DNA of 64,000 bases from Paenibacillus sp. VTT E-133291 (GTDB taxonomy: Bacteria > Bacillota > Bacilli > Paenibacillales > Paenibacillaceae), in contig NZ_NFVA01000019.1 in the NCBI RefSeq assembly GCF_002264395.1, positions 16,025-80,024 of the forward strand. Reading direction: 5' to 3'. A program made the translations under genes and the position numbers. Below, piece by piece: positions 8,048 to 17,569 of the stretch. Positions within the stretch are counted from its first letter, which is position 1, and each line of letters opens with the position of its first letter. The notes beneath the pieces were generated by a model, which saw only the letters and a list, made by a program, of their open reading frames with translations, had not been told where the DNA came from and did not search any database.

Positions 8048-8701
8048 TTACCCCTGAGCCCAACCCTTCCGATGAGCATAAATTGCCAACTGGGTTCGAT
8101 CATCCAGCTCGCATTTCATCAGCAGGTTGCTGACATGCGTCTTCACTGTCTTGATGCTGATATGTAGTTCCTCGCCGATGTCCTTATTGGTCTTCCCCTC
8201 AGCAATGAGCAGCAGGACTTCTTTCTCACGCTCCGTCAAACCGGAGGAATCGCCTTGTACGGTACGCTGGCGTATGCCACGCGTCAATGCTTGCGATACA
8301 TCACCAGTCATGACTGGCATACCACGGAATGCGCCTTGCAGTGCATAGATCAGCTCCTCTGCTGACACGGTTTTGAGCACATAGCTGACTGCTCCAGCTT
8401 CGATAGCATCCACGACAAGATCATCCTCTAGGAAGCTGGTCAAGATAACGATTTTGAGACCGGGAAATTCTGACAGCACTGCACGAGTAGTCTCCACACC
8501 ATTCATCACAGGCATCATCAGATCCATTAGTACGAGATCAGGCAAACCTTCATGTCCACCAGCACGCAGCATCTCCAGCGCTTCTTGTCCATTCGCTGCT
8601 TCACCTATAACCTCAAACGTCGGCTCCAGCATCAGATATGTTTTAAGACCCATCCGTACCATATCGTGATCATCTACGAGCAACACTCTTATGACACTCA
8701 T
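8048..8701 (-). CDS. liaR: NarL/FixJ-family response regulator LiaR
   Basis: DNA-binding regulator of the cell-envelope stress system, 217 residues. The receiver domain has LLVDDHDMVR, the phospho-acceptor Asp in LVLMDLMMPVMNG and the Lys in SYVLKTVSAEEL. The C-terminal LuxR-type helix-turn-helix (about 150-212) contains LTEREKEVLLLIAEGKTNKDIGEEL in several overlapping motifs, then SIKTVKTHVSNLL. It starts 3 bases after the liaS stop with GAGGAGGAA in front, as the last gene of liaF-liaS-liaR. In Bacillus, LiaR activates genes responding to lipid II-binding antibiotics. No liaIH target operon is present in this window. Confidence 0.93.
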   Translation of the reverse strand: MSVIRVLLVDDHDMVRMGLKTYLMLEPTFEVIGEAANGQEALEMLRAGGHEGLPDLVLMDLMMPVMNGVETTRAVLSEFPGLKIVILTSFLEDDLVVDAIEAGAVSYVLKTVSAEELIYALQGAFRGMPVMTGDVSQALTRGIRQRTVQGDSSGLTEREKEVLLLIAEGKTNKDIGEELHISIKTVKTHVSNLLMKCELDDRTQLAIYAHRKGWAQG

Positions 8702-8704
8702 GCT

Positions 8705-9781
8705 CTATTCCTCCTCGTCCTCTGTATCTGTTCCTAATGCTCTTGTTCTCTCTGACTCAGCATTCCCTTGTACAAACTTAGGGATATGTACGCGTATGGT
8801 CGTTCCCGCACCCTTACGGCTAATGATCTCCACTTGTCCACCCAGTTTCTCCGCACGTTCGCGCATGGTGGTAAGACCGTAGGAACCCTGTTTTTGCTGT
8901 ATATGTTCAAAGCCTTGACCGTCGTCACTAATACTCAGAACAACCTGTCTAGCCCCTTCACGCAGCGATAGACTCACCAGTCTAGCCTCAGCATGCTTCA
9001 CAATATTCGCCATTGCCTCCTGAATAATCAGGAACAGCTGATGTTCAATGGCCTCAGACAATTCTCCTTGCAGTTCAAGCTCCTTCATTCCTTTTAAGCC
9101 GTTCTGGCGGCAATAATCAGGGAACCATTTTTCCAGTGCTTCGAAAAGATTCCTGCCTTCCAGCTCCACCGGTCGCAACTGTGCAATGAGCGCTCTCATC
9201 TGCTTTTGTGCCATCTGTGACATGGCAATTAACTGATCCATTACTAATTGACCTTGAGCTTCATTGACCTTCAGCACTTTAGGCAGCGAAGAAGCCGACA
9301 TATGGATGGCAAAAAGCTGTTGGCTCACCGTATCGTGCAAATCCCGGGCCATACGCCTTCTTTCCTCCAACACCGCAGTCTCCGCTGCCTGTTCCTTCTC
9401 AATAACCTCTTGTTCACCCAAACGCTGAAGAAGCTGCATCTTGTTCTCAACCGTATCCATCATGACATTAAATTCATGGTATACTCTCGCAAAAGACTGG
9501 TCATCACTCTCTGGCATACGTACGGACAGATTCCCTTTTGCCACCTGCAGCATATTTAGATCCAGATGATCAATCCGCCGCTGAATGCGCTGACCTGCCA
9601 TATAGCCGATTACAACAGTGAACAACACGATTCCAAGACATAAATATAGCCACATGCGATAATCCATTACTTCGATATACCCAAGGCAAGTGCCTGCATA
9701 CATCAACCCGGCGCTAACGGCTCCAGTGAGCAAAAAGTAAAACAACAACAACCATTTGGTATTACTGAAGATTGTTCCCAT
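8705..9781 (-). CDS. liaS: Sensor histidine kinase LiaS (HisKA_3 family)
   Basis: Two transmembrane helices near the N-terminus (about 8-30 and 40-62) with a very short external loop, the intramembrane-sensing layout. A HAMP region follows, and the phospho-acceptor His lies in ERRRMARDLHDTVSQQL. The ATPase core has QEAMANIVKHA (N box), ISDDGQGF and GSYGLTTMRERAEKLGG. The protein is 358 residues. Its start codon directly abuts the liaF stop, and its stop lies 3 bases before liaR. In Bacillus LiaS is held inactive by LiaF. The liaFSR gene order makes this assignment secure. Confidence 0.93.
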   Translation of the reverse strand: MGTIFSNTKWLLLFYFLLTGAVSAGLMYAGTCLGYIEVMDYRMWLYLCLGIVLFTVVIGYMAGQRIQRRIDHLDLNMLQVAKGNLSVRMPESDDQSFARVYHEFNVMMDTVENKMQLLQRLGEQEVIEKEQAAETAVLEERRRMARDLHDTVSQQLFAIHMSASSLPKVLKVNEAQGQLVMDQLIAMSQMAQKQMRALIAQLRPVELEGRNLFEALEKWFPDYCRQNGLKGMKELELQGELSEAIEHQLFLIIQEAMANIVKHAEARLVSLSLREGARQVVLSISDDGQGFEHIQQKQGSYGLTTMRERAEKLGGQVEIISRKGAGTTIRVHIPKFVQGNAESERTRALGTDTEDEEE

Positions 9782-10864
9782 CTAACCCACCGTTTTAACT
9801 TTAATGTCACCTATAAAAGCACTTACGTTAATGCGGACTTTTTTGCCCGCTTCTTTATAATAAGGTGTTTTGCATTGCACACTGCTCATAAATCCACTAC
9901 GTGATTGATCCAGTACTTCCATATCACCGATAAAAGAACTGCTGTTCACTGAGATCCCAAGATCCATATCATTCGGAATGTACACCTTGATATCGCCGAT
10001 AAAAGCGGAAATATTAATCTTCGTCTCGCCATAAGCAATTTGTGCGTTCGTCAGATCCAAGACAGTATCACCTATAAACTGCGAGACATTCGTGTTCTTC
10101 AGTTGGAAATGCTCGCGCCCCATGTGGACATCCCCGATAAAAGCAGAGCGATTGGTCGACTCCTTGCTACCCTTTACCTCATGGAACTCCTCATGCCATT
10201 CCCCATGTCTTCTAGCGTGACGCTCATGACGTTCCTGACGTCTGCGCTCATGGCGCTCCTGTTTCTCCTGCCAACGTGATTCTGCGGTGGATTTATAAGC
10301 TCCCGTTTCGTCCTCGTCGTCTTCTTCATCTTTTTGAAGATTGATATTCCAGTCTCGCTGACCAGAAGGTTTGCCGAATTTCTGCTCGAATTGTTCATCT
10401 AATGTGGAATCCAGCGGCTTTGGCGGTTCTACATCCAGTGAGCTTTTTCCTGGAGGAAAGTAATCAGGTGGTGATGGTGGAGCAGGCGGCACCGGTGGTA
10501 CAGAACCTGAACCTCGTGGTTTGAAAATTACATAAAGACCGCCGCCAATCAACATGATTGGAATAAACATTTTGAAAAAATCCCCGGCTGAGATATCGAA
10601 CCAGTCCAAATTTCGTCCGAGGAAGAACACTCCGATCGCCAGAAAGAATAAACCGCCGATAGGTGAAGATCCACCTTTTTGATGTTCGTCGCCCGTACCC
10701 AGAAGTTGCTTCATCCCCATGAGGATCAAAATAACAGGCCAATAATTTGAGATCAAATAACCTAAGCTAAAATCGGTGTAACCCAATTGTCTAAGTAGAA
10801 ACATGGCTCCAATCCCTATCAGGATCAAGCCGCCAAAAATCTGACTTGTGAACCTTCTTTTCAT
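9782..10864 (-). CDS. liaF: LiaF-like membrane inhibitor of the Lia system
   Basis: Membrane protein of 360 residues, longer than Bacillus LiaF (about 240). Three or four hydrophobic helices occupy about 8-112. A Pro-rich then highly charged Arg/His/Glu-rich linker follows (about 115-235). The C-terminal domain (about 240-360) contains five repeats of the form (S/Q)xFIGD at spacings of roughly 20-30 residues, consistent with a stacked beta-strand fold. First gene of liaF-liaS-liaR. The family usually blocks LiaS in the absence of envelope damage. The long charged linker is unusual and of unknown role. Confidence 0.88.
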   Translation of the reverse strand: MKRRFTSQIFGGLILIGIGAMFLLRQLGYTDFSLGYLISNYWPVILILMGMKQLLGTGDEHQKGGSSPIGGLFFLAIGVFFLGRNLDWFDISAGDFFKMFIPIMLIGGGLYVIFKPRGSGSVPPVPPAPPSPPDYFPPGKSSLDVEPPKPLDSTLDEQFEQKFGKPSGQRDWNINLQKDEEDDEDETGAYKSTAESRWQEKQERHERRRQERHERHARRHGEWHEEFHEVKGSKESTNRSAFIGDVHMGREHFQLKNTNVSQFIGDTVLDLTNAQIAYGETKINISAFIGDIKVYIPNDMDLGISVNSSSFIGDMEVLDQSRSGFMSSVQCKTPYYKEAGKKVRINVSAFIGDIKVKTVG

Positions 10865-10974
10865 ATTCCATTTCCCCTTTAAATTAGTGGAACGCTCTCT
10901 TCTTCAATCTTATAGCCTTAGTCTACAGGAAGGAAGCACTCATAAACAGCGGCGAGAGAAGGAACTTCCACTCA

Positions 10975-10990
10975 GTCTCTAGACGGAGAC
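10975..10990. promoter_or_regulatory. Inverted repeat upstream of liaF
   Basis: GTCTC-N6-GAGAC, a perfect 5-bp inverted repeat about 110 bases upstream of the liaF start. The Lia system is commonly autoregulated, so this is a candidate operator. The match is short and I could not tie it firmly to a LiaR consensus. Confidence 0.25.
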
Positions 10991-11026
10991 GATTGGGATA
11001 TTATTCTATATAGTACTATAAATATG

Positions 11027-11068
11027 AAAAAAGACCGTCCCTCAGTTATAAACTGATCTGGGACAGTC
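11027..11068 (-). terminator. Rho-independent terminator of the 47-residue gene
   Basis: Minus-strand GACTGTCCC and GGGACGGTC form a 9-bp stem with one G-T pair, followed by TTTTTT, 35 bases after the stop at 11103. Confidence 0.85.
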
Positions 11069-11102
11069 TCTTTATTCAACAGTCTTCTGCTTCAGAAGCG
11101 CA

Positions 11103-11246
11103 TTATTGTTGCGGTTTCTGAGCTGGTTTAGAAGTATTTCCACTTTGCTTAGTAGCGCCGTCATTTTCAACAGCAAACTCAGCATTGTATTTTTCATTCG
11201 GTGTTTTGTAATTTTCTTGAACTTTAGATTTTTTATTATTAGCCAC
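11103..11246 (-). CDS. Small hydrophilic protein, 47 residues (possible gamma-type SASP relative)
   Basis: Reading GTG at 11246 to TAA gives a Lys/Gln/Asn-rich soluble peptide beginning MANNKKSKVQENYK and ending KPAQKPQQ. A strong GGGAGGTGA site lies before the GTG and a good terminator follows, so a real gene is likely. The stretch AEFAVEND recalls the EFASE-type motif of gamma-type small acid-soluble spore proteins (SspE), and composition is similar, but the protein is shorter and not repeated. Assignment to that family is speculative. It has no membrane segment or Cys. Confidence 0.7.
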   Translation of the reverse strand: MANNKKSKVQENYKTPNEKYNAEFAVENDGATKQSGNTSKPAQKPQQ

Positions 11247-11422
11247 GGAATTCACCTCCCTTATCCCTTATGCAGCATAGATAATGCTTACTAAGAGAAC
11301 ATCTCGGATGAGGCTAATGCTCTGCCCCAGTCCGTATTATGGCAAGGTGATGTCACTATTATGCATGACCAAGTGAAGTTAAGTTCAATCCACCAAATTC
11401 ATTGAAGTTTAACCGCTATATC

Positions 11423-12268
11423 TTAAATGGATTCTTCCAGCAGGGATTGCGGTACAGCATTATAGGTCTCAATCGCCTGAGTAAGCTTCTTCAGCATCAC
11501 TTCTGTACATGTACCGTTTCCTCGCTTAATGAGCTGAACTACAACTGATTTTTTGCCCCATTCCTTATATACCTGCTTCGTAGTAGCAAAATACAAATCA
11601 ATCTTCCGCCCTTTAATGGCAGATCCTGTATCAGCAACGATGCCGTATCCATAACCTGGTATATAAAGTATACTCCCTAACGGGATTACCTTAGGGTCAG
11701 CAGCAATGGTCGAGACTGTATTCTTATCTCTACGTACTTTCACACCTGAATAGGTGATTCCGTATTCGGGATGTTTAGACGTTTTACCCGTAGATTCATA
11801 ACCCGCAGTATAACCCGTCGCCATCACCTTCATTGAAGTGATGATCTGATCAGGAGCTGGTGCAGCTACAGGAACAGAATTCGGCGATTTTGAAGAGCCT
11901 TTGCCCCCACTCCCTTTGGTAATCGGAGCTTTAGTGCTCTGTGGTGACTTTGTAGCTTCTGGTTTATTTTTTGTTGTCGCAGGAACGATTGGTATACTGG
12001 AATGCGGCTCATTTGAGAACAAAGTAGCACGGCCAGTGGTGAGAATAGCTTGCTGTTCTTTGGTTCTCATAGAAACAACATTTGCCTGAGTATGCTGCAA
12101 CTCGCTCGTTGGTAATTTGCTAATATCTGTGTGCTGTAACGTGTCTTCTGTCCCATTGGCCACAACCGCTTGATGCTTGGATTCAGGAATAATACCCGCA
12201 GCAGTCAGCAGTAGGACTATTGTGACGAAAAGACACCAAAACCTCTGAAATATACCCATTTTGTTCAT
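11423..12268 (-). CDS. Secreted 3D-domain protein (YocH/YuiC-like cell-wall enzyme)
   Basis: 281-residue exported protein. The N-terminal signal or anchor helix spans about 8-30, then a Ser/Thr/Pro/Lys-rich linker. The C-terminal 3D domain (about 140-235) carries the characteristic Asp motifs in [23 protein letters not shown] and [19 protein letters not shown]. This domain forms the double-psi barrel of MltA/RpfB-type wall hydrolases and the Bacillus autolysin YocH. There is no LysM or G5 domain, so wall binding would depend on the linker or membrane helix. GGGGGAGG lies before the ATG at 12268, favouring it over the longer frame start at 12310. The substrate is presumably peptidoglycan. Confidence 0.88.
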   Translation of the reverse strand: MNKMGIFQRFWCLFVTIVLLLTAAGIIPESKHQAVVANGTEDTLQHTDISKLPTSELQHTQANVVSMRTKEQQAILTTGRATLFSNEPHSSIPIVPATTKNKPEATKSPQSTKAPITKGSGGKGSSKSPNSVPVAAPAPDQIITSMKVMATGYTAGYESTGKTSKHPEYGITYSGVKVRRDKNTVSTIAADPKVIPLGSILYIPGYGYGIVADTGSAIKGRKIDLYFATTKQVYKEWGKKSVVVQLIKRGNGTCTEVMLKKLTQAIETYNAVPQSLLEESI

Positions 12269-12321
12269 GTGATAAACCTCCCCCTTATTAGCGAAGGTTT
12301 CCCGATTCACAAAATTTTATA

Positions 12322-12349
12322 CATGAGGATCCATTTCCAGATCCTCATG
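12322..12349. other. Perfect 10-bp palindrome between thrS and the 3D-domain gene
   Basis: CATGAGGATC, an 8-base gap, and GATCCTCATG. On the minus strand it lies 55 bases after the thrS stop and is followed by TATAAAATTTTG. It could be a weak thrS terminator without a clean T run, or an operator next to the promoter of the 3D-domain gene. Confidence 0.5.
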
Positions 12350-12404
12350 GGCATATGACAGAGGTCATTATTAACGTGCTTTTAGTGTGAATGATTTCAA
12401 GTCA

Positions 12405-14342
12405 TTAGGAGATTACACGGTCTGCAATTTCCTGAGACAGCAGCTCAATGACTTCTTGAAGCGGCTTAGCTCCAATATCGCCTTCCCCACGTTTGCGGAT
12501 GGAAACTGTCTGAGCATTCATTTCATTCTCGCCGACTACGAACATGTATGGCAGCTTCTCCAGCTGTGCTTCACGGATCTTATAACCCAGCTTCTCATTG
12601 CGCAGATCTGGCTCAGCAGAGATCCCACGACGGCGCAGCTTGTCCGTAACTTCCTTAGCATAATCGTCGAAGGCAGTGGATACTGGAATAACTTTAACTT
12701 GCTGTGGAGACAACCAAAGCGGCAGTGATCCCGCAAAGTTCTCTAACAAGAAAGCAACAAAGCGCTCCATAGTCCCTAAAATACCACGGTGCAGAACGAC
12801 TGGACGGTGTTTCTGACCATCGTCGCCGATATATTCAAGTTCAAAGCGTTCAGGCAGCAAGAAGTCGATCTGTACAGTGGAGAGCGTTTCTTCTTTGCCT
12901 AATACAGTCTTAATCTGAACATCCAGCTTTGGACCGTAGAAGGCAGCTTCGCCTTCTGCTTCGTAGAATGGAAGACCAGCTTCTTCTACAACTTCACGCA
13001 GCATTCGCTGTGCAGTTTCCCACATTTCGTCATTCGCGTAATATTTCTCAGTATCCTTAGGATCACGATACGACAACCGGAAACGGTAGTCATTAATACC
13101 AAAGTCACTGTAAACCTGTTTAATCAACTCGATTACACGAATAAACTCGCCTTTAATTTGGTCCAGACGGCAGAAAATATGGGAGTCATTAAGAGTCATC
13201 GAACGTACACGGTGTAAGCCAGTCAATGCGCCTGACATTTCATAACGGTGCTGGATACCAAGCTCAGCAATACGGATCGGCAGATCGCGGTAGCTGTGCA
13301 TCGAGCTCTTATAAATCATCATGTGATGCGGGCAGTTCATTGGACGAAGAACAAACTCTTCATTATCAATAGTCATTTTAGGGAACATGTCCTCTTGATA
13401 GTGCTCCCAGTGTCCAGAAGTTTTATATAGTTCAACATTACCGAGAACCGGAGTATATACATGCTGGTATCCTAGACTTGCTTCCAAATCCACAATGTAA
13501 CGTTCCAGAATACTGCGCAGTTTAGCACCCTTAGGCAGCCAGATCGGCAAGCCTTGACCTACCAATTGATTAAATGTAAAGATTTCAAGCTCTTTACCCA
13601 GCTTACGGTGGTCGCGTTTCTTCGCTTCTTCAAGCAGACGAAGATGCTCATCGAGCTGTGCTTTTTTGATCCAAGCTGTCCCGTATACGCGCTGAAGCAT
13701 TTTATTCTTGCTATCGCCGCGCCAGTAAGCACCAGCTACATTCATCAATTTAAAGACTTTGATCTTAGAAGTTGACGGTAAGTGTGGTCCACGGCACAAG
13801 TCGAAGAATTCGCCTTGTTCATAGATCGAAATTACACTATCTTCAGGCAATGCTTCGATTAGTTCAAGTTTGTAAGGATCACCTAGCTCACCGAATATTT
13901 GGAGCGCTTCCTTACGGCTAACTTCCTTACGTACAATTGGAAGGTTCTCAGAGATAATGCGATCCATTTCTTTTTCAATCTTTAGCAGATCCTCAGGATT
14001 AAGCGGATGTTCCAAATCCATATCGTAGTAGAAGCCATCTTCGATAACTGGACCTACACCAAGCTTAACTTCCTTTGTTCCATACAAACGTCTTACAGCT
14101 TGTGCCATCAAGTGGGCAGTACTGTGACGCATAACTTCCAAGCCTTCTGGTGAATCCAAAGTTACGATTTCTATCAAAGCGCCTTCCTCAAGCGGAGTGG
14201 ACAGATCCACGACAATACCATTCAATTTCCCTGCCACCGCATTCTTGCGAAGTCCACTACTAATAGAAGCCGCTACATCATCAATATTACTACCTTCTGC
14301 GTATTCCCGAACAGAGCCGTCCGGAAGTTTAATACTTACCAT
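12405..14342 (-). CDS. thrS: Threonyl-tRNA synthetase
   Basis: Charges tRNA-Thr and edits mis-charged Ser. The 645-residue protein has the usual order: TGS domain (about 1-65), editing domain with HSTAHLMAQ (HxxxH near residue 72) and the later second-domain motif, then class II catalytic core with [22 protein letters not shown] (motif 2 region) and [13 protein letters not shown] (motif 3). The anticodon-binding domain is C-terminal (about 540-645). Start at 14342 follows AAGGAGGAAATTAAA; the longer frame to 14414 would run into the leader terminator. A T-box leader and sigma-A promoter lie upstream, so expression is expected to rise when tRNA-Thr is uncharged. Confidence 0.98.
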   Translation of the reverse strand: MVSIKLPDGSVREYAEGSNIDDVAASISSGLRKNAVAGKLNGIVVDLSTPLEEGALIEIVTLDSPEGLEVMRHSTAHLMAQAVRRLYGTKEVKLGVGPVIEDGFYYDMDLEHPLNPEDLLKIEKEMDRIISENLPIVRKEVSRKEALQIFGELGDPYKLELIEALPEDSVISIYEQGEFFDLCRGPHLPSTSKIKVFKLMNVAGAYWRGDSKNKMLQRVYGTAWIKKAQLDEHLRLLEEAKKRDHRKLGKELEIFTFNQLVGQGLPIWLPKGAKLRSILERYIVDLEASLGYQHVYTPVLGNVELYKTSGHWEHYQEDMFPKMTIDNEEFVLRPMNCPHHMMIYKSSMHSYRDLPIRIAELGIQHRYEMSGALTGLHRVRSMTLNDSHIFCRLDQIKGEFIRVIELIKQVYSDFGINDYRFRLSYRDPKDTEKYYANDEMWETAQRMLREVVEEAGLPFYEAEGEAAFYGPKLDVQIKTVLGKEETLSTVQIDFLLPERFELEYIGDDGQKHRPVVLHRGILGTMERFVAFLLENFAGSLPLWLSPQQVKVIPVSTAFDDYAKEVTDKLRRRGISAEPDLRNEKLGYKIREAQLEKLPYMFVVGENEMNAQTVSIRKRGEGDIGAKPLQEVIELLSQEIADRVIS

Positions 14343-14416
14343 TTTAATTTCCTCCTTCATTTCCTTAAGCCAAACAACAATTTTAAATTTTTCGAAACGG
14401 AAATATCCACGCATAC

Positions 14417-14700
14417 AAAAAACGCCCGTCCCGCAAAGGGACGAGCGATTGCACCCGTGGTTCCACCCAAATTCGATTCTCTCAATCCGCTCTTAAAGCA
14501 GAATCGAGTCAGAATCCTTCGTAAGCATGGAATAACGACCATGAACCGGCGGTTCTTACTATCCCATTTCAGGGAATTCATAACCGCAGCTACAAAGGGG
14601 TAAATCGATAGTAGGATACCGGAGGAAATTACAGCCCATGTTCCCTCTCTCTGATACGGTCCAGAACAATCCATTCATATCTTTGTCAAAGCTGTTAACG
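14417..14700 (-). promoter_or_regulatory. T-box leader of thrS
   Basis: On the minus strand the T-box core reads TTGGGTGGAACCACGGGTGC (14452-14474), close to the consensus AGGGTGGNACCRCG. It is followed by a terminator stem, CGCTCGTCCC and GGGACGGGCG (14423-14447), and six T. The T-box sequence can pair with the 5' side of this stem as antiterminator, the standard design. A Stem I region extends to about 14690. The threonine specifier codon could not be assigned with confidence by eye. Confidence 0.92.
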
Positions 14701-14714
14701 TGAATTATGGAGTA

Positions 14715-14743
14715 ATTATAAATCTGTCCTCTCTGACAGTCAA
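14715..14743 (-). promoter_or_regulatory. Sigma-A promoter of thrS
   Basis: Minus-strand TTGACT (14738-14743) and perfect TATAAT (14715-14720) with a 17-base spacer. Transcription would start near 14708, just ahead of the T-box Stem I. Confidence 0.85.
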
Positions 14744-14796
14744 GTCTGTAGAGGGGGCAAAATTTTGTAAACCGCAGAAACAGTCACCTACACAGA

Positions 14797-14838
14797 CAGT
14801 TCTACATCCAGGCAACTGCGCTAGAACTGTCCTTAACA
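14797..14838 (-). terminator. Hairpin after the ribbon-helix-helix gene
   Basis: GACAGTTCTA and TAGAACTGTC flank a 22-base loop directly after the stop at 14841. There is no clear T run, so terminator function is uncertain. Confidence 0.45.
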
Positions 14839-14840
14839 GG

Positions 14841-15011
14841 CTACTCTTCTCGGCGTTTCCTTTCAGGTAAGCGGCCTGCACGTTTCAAAGACTCACGCAG
14901 CAAGTATTCGATATGTCCGTTTACACTGCGAAATTCCTCTCCCGCCCAACGTTCCAACGCCTCATGCAGATCCGGATCGATCCGCAATGGAAAGCTTTTC
15001 TTGGCCGCCAT
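14841..15011 (-). CDS. Arc/CopG-like ribbon-helix-helix protein, 56 residues
   Basis: ATG at 15011 to TAG gives a small basic protein starting [20 protein letters not shown] and ending in a Lys/Arg/Glu tail. The pattern of a beta strand (FPLRID), helix ([14 protein letters not shown]), turn and second helix ([19 protein letters not shown]) is typical of ribbon-helix-helix DNA-binding dimers such as Arc. GGCGGTG lies before the ATG. It starts 11 bases after the SPFH gene stop and so is probably in the same transcript. DNA binding is inferred from fold; targets are unknown. No toxin-like partner adjoins it, so a toxin-antitoxin reading is not supported. Confidence 0.85.
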   Translation of the reverse strand: MAAKKSFPLRIDPDLHEALERWAGEEFRSVNGHIEYLLRESLKRAGRLPERKRREE

Positions 15012-15022
15012 GATGCACCGCC

Positions 15023-15865
15023 TTAATACAACGAGCCGGCGTTAATGACCGGACTCGCTCCGCGCTCCGACACGATCGCCACCATCAGATTATTGATCAT
15101 GGCCGCTTTACGTTCTTCGTCAAGCTCCACTACACCACTCTCTTTAAGCTGTTTAATTGCCATATCGACCATGCCAACTGCACCTTCAACAATAATTTGA
15201 CGAGCAGATAGAATGGCAGAAGCTTGCTGCCGCTGCAACATGGTGCTGGCGATTTCTGTTGAATAAGCCAAATGTGTAAGCCGGGCTTCAATGACTTCTA
15301 CGCCAGATAAGGACAAGCGCTCTTGAAGCTCAGTCGCTAACTCTTTAGCAATTTCATCTGCATTGGCACGCAGGGACATCCCAGATTCATTGAAGTTATC
15401 ATAAGGGTATTTGCTGGCTACATGACGCAGCGCCGTTTCACTCTGAATCTCTACGAAAGCCATGTATTTATCTACATCAAAGAGGGCTTTAGCGGAGTTA
15501 ATCACCTTGAAGACGATTACTGCAGCAATTTCAATCGGATTACCTTCGACATCATTGACCTTAAGCTTCACACTGTTAAAGTTACGAACGCGTAGGGAAA
15601 CCGTCTTACGAACGCTGAACGGAATGACTGCAAACAATCCACTCGTTGCGATAGTCCCAATATATTTACCAAAAAAGGTAACTACAACTGACTTATTAGG
15701 TTGTACAACCGTAATACTTGTACTTAACACTACCGCTACAACGAATAGAATGACCGATACTGCGACATACTCCTGAACAGCACCGTAAATTCCACCCCCC
15801 AAACAAACTGCAATCAATGCAATAACCCAAAATCCGCTGATAGGACGAAGCGTTTTCTCCTTCAT
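15023..15865 (-). CDS. SPFH (stomatin/prohibitin/flotillin) domain membrane protein
   Basis: 280-residue protein with two hydrophobic segments at the N-terminus (about 10-30 and 32-52), then an SPFH domain (about 55-235) including [19 protein letters not shown] and the helical [22 protein letters not shown] region in pieces. SPFH proteins oligomerise on the membrane and organise protein complexes; no enzymatic role is implied. The ATG at 15865 follows GGGGGTG; an upstream extension to 15967 is Ile/Tyr/Ser-rich and lacks a ribosome binding site. It is followed 11 bases later by the ribbon-helix-helix gene, suggesting a two-gene operon. Confidence 0.88.
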   Translation of the reverse strand: MKEKTLRPISGFWVIALIAVCLGGGIYGAVQEYVAVSVILFVVAVVLSTSITVVQPNKSVVVTFFGKYIGTIATSGLFAVIPFSVRKTVSLRVRNFNSVKLKVNDVEGNPIEIAAVIVFKVINSAKALFDVDKYMAFVEIQSETALRHVASKYPYDNFNESGMSLRANADEIAKELATELQERLSLSGVEVIEARLTHLAYSTEIASTMLQRQQASAILSARQIIVEGAVGMVDMAIKQLKESGVVELDEERKAAMINNLMVAIVSERGASPVINAGSLY

Positions 15866-16093
15866 AAAAAGCACCCCCATAAGATATTCTTTTGATATGA
15901 TTATGATATCACTTTTGGATAATAATGTGTATACAGAAATGTAATAATATAATGAATTTATGTTCACAGATCCCTAACCTTCATTTTCAAGGCGTACCCA
16001 ACACCAAGCTTCGATTGCGTAGAAGACATAACTAGGGAAGATTCAGCCATGTTCTGCAATGAGGCTGGCTAACGATCTAAATCTTAACCTTAC

Positions 16094-16150
16094 AAAAAAA
16101 ACGCTTGCTGCTCAATCATCCACTAAACGGATTAACGAGCAACAAGCGTT
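16094..16150 (-). terminator. Rho-independent terminator of mqnC
   Basis: Minus-strand AACGCTTGTTGCTC pairs with GAGCAGCAAGCGTT, followed by eight T. It begins 16 bases after the mqnC stop. Confidence 0.85.
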
Positions 16151-16165
16151 AAATTGATTTATATA

Positions 16166-17302
16166 TTAGTTCTGCATGATGAAATCATTAGCAATTTTCG
16201 CATTCGGGTCATCGAACACGCGCAGAATATCGTAGCGTGTATTCCGCTGTGCCGGGATTTTGCCTGCTTCGCGGATCAATTGAGTAATTGACTCGATGTT
16301 GACCTTGTAGGTCGCACCCGCGGAAGATACTACGTTTTCTTCAATCATTGTACTGCCGAAATCGTTGCAGCCATATTGAAGGGAAAGCTTGCCGACCTCT
16401 GGTCCCATTGTTACCCAAGAGGATTGGAAGTTCTTAATGTTGTCTAGAACAAGGCGACTAATGGCTACCGTCTTCAGGTATTCGTCAGGCGTTTGTCTAT
16501 CCAGCTTCAGGTTGGTATTGTCCGGTTGGAATGTCCAAGAGATAAAGGCCAAGAAACCCTCTGAATCGTATTTGTTGGCAATACACTCGTCCTGAGCCTC
16601 ACGCACACGAAGTAAGTGCAGTGCCCGTTCTTCCATACTCTCACCAAGTCCAATGACCATCGTAGCTGTCGTATTCATACCGATCTTATGCGCTGTCTGC
16701 ATTACGTCCATCCACTCGCGCCATGAGCCTTTAAGTCGGCTGATCTTGCGGCGTGTACGATCATCGAGAATTTCCGCTCCCCCACCTGGTAATGAATCCA
16801 GGCCAGCAGCATGGATTTCACGCACAACTTCTTCGAGCGATAATCCAGATACTTCTTTCATCTTCATAATCTCAGCAGGAGAGAAGGAATGCATTGTAAT
16901 CTCAGGAAAACGTTGCTTAATTCCGCGAAGTATATCGGTATAATAGCTGAAAGGAAGATTTGGGTTCGTACCGCCTTGCATCAGTATTTCTGTACCATTT
17001 ACAGCGATAGTCTCAGCAATTTTTTGGTAAATCGTCTCATCCGGCAGTACATATCCCTCATCAGAGCCCGGTCTGCGATAAAATGCGCAGAAACGACAGT
17101 AGACATCACATACATTCGTATAGTTAATATTACGACCAATTACAAACGTGGCCATCGGGTCTGGATGCCAGCGTTCCATTATGGTGTTTGCAGCTGCACC
17201 CATTTTCTCAATTTCGTTGCTCTCGAACAGTCGGATGGTATCTTCCAATTGAAGACGTTCACCCCGTAGGGCTTTGTCCAAAATAAGATCTATCGCACTC
17301 AT
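16166..17302 (-). CDS. mqnC: Cyclic dehypoxanthinyl futalosine synthase
   Basis: Radical-SAM enzyme of the futalosine route to menaquinone; it cyclises dehypoxanthinyl futalosine. The 378-residue protein has the cluster motif CDVYCRFCAF (CxxxCxxC, near residue 67-74), preceded by GRNINYTNVC, and later MQGGTNP, SLPGGGAEIL, MVIGLGES and SWTFQPDNT, all typical of MqnC. The ATG at 17302 is chosen because AGAAGGAGG lies 8 bases upstream; the in-frame ATG at 17311 sits within the ribosome binding site. No other mqn gene is adjacent. Its presence indicates menaquinone synthesis by the futalosine pathway rather than the MenFDHCEB route of Bacillus subtilis. Confidence 0.95.
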   Translation of the reverse strand: MSAIDLILDKALRGERLQLEDTIRLFESNEIEKMGAAANTIMERWHPDPMATFVIGRNINYTNVCDVYCRFCAFYRRPGSDEGYVLPDETIYQKIAETIAVNGTEILMQGGTNPNLPFSYYTDILRGIKQRFPEITMHSFSPAEIMKMKEVSGLSLEEVVREIHAAGLDSLPGGGAEILDDRTRRKISRLKGSWREWMDVMQTAHKIGMNTTATMVIGLGESMEERALHLLRVREAQDECIANKYDSEGFLAFISWTFQPDNTNLKLDRQTPDEYLKTVAISRLVLDNIKNFQSSWVTMGPEVGKLSLQYGCNDFGSTMIEENVVSSAGATYKVNIESITQLIREAGKIPAQRNTRYDILRVFDDPNAKIANDFIMQN

Positions 17303-17491
17303 CGTTCGCATCCTCCTTCTAAACCCTTAGGGGTATGATAGAATCACAAAATTACAGGAAGAAAAAACGTTGTCTCTTTTTCAAGATGACAACCCTTTCT
17401 CATACAATTGAACAGTTCATTTCCTCATCGTATCACAATCTGAACAGCTTGAAAAATGCTTTTACATTCTTCGCAAATTCCCATCCAGAAG

Positions 17492-17521
17492 AAAAGCAGC
17501 ATCGCACTTAGCGATACTGCT
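17492..17521 (-). terminator. Rho-independent terminator of metI
   Basis: Minus-strand AGCAGTATCGC and GCGATGCTGCT with a 6-base loop and a following TTTTC, 49 bases after the metI stop. Confidence 0.75.
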
Positions 17522-17569
17522 AGTTATACTCTATTTTTCCACTAACACTTGAGTGAACATCTCTTGCTG

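Noticed and set aside
14841..15865. Toxin-antitoxin pair
   Set aside because: The ribbon-helix-helix protein resembles an antitoxin fold, but its partner is an SPFH membrane protein, not a toxin.
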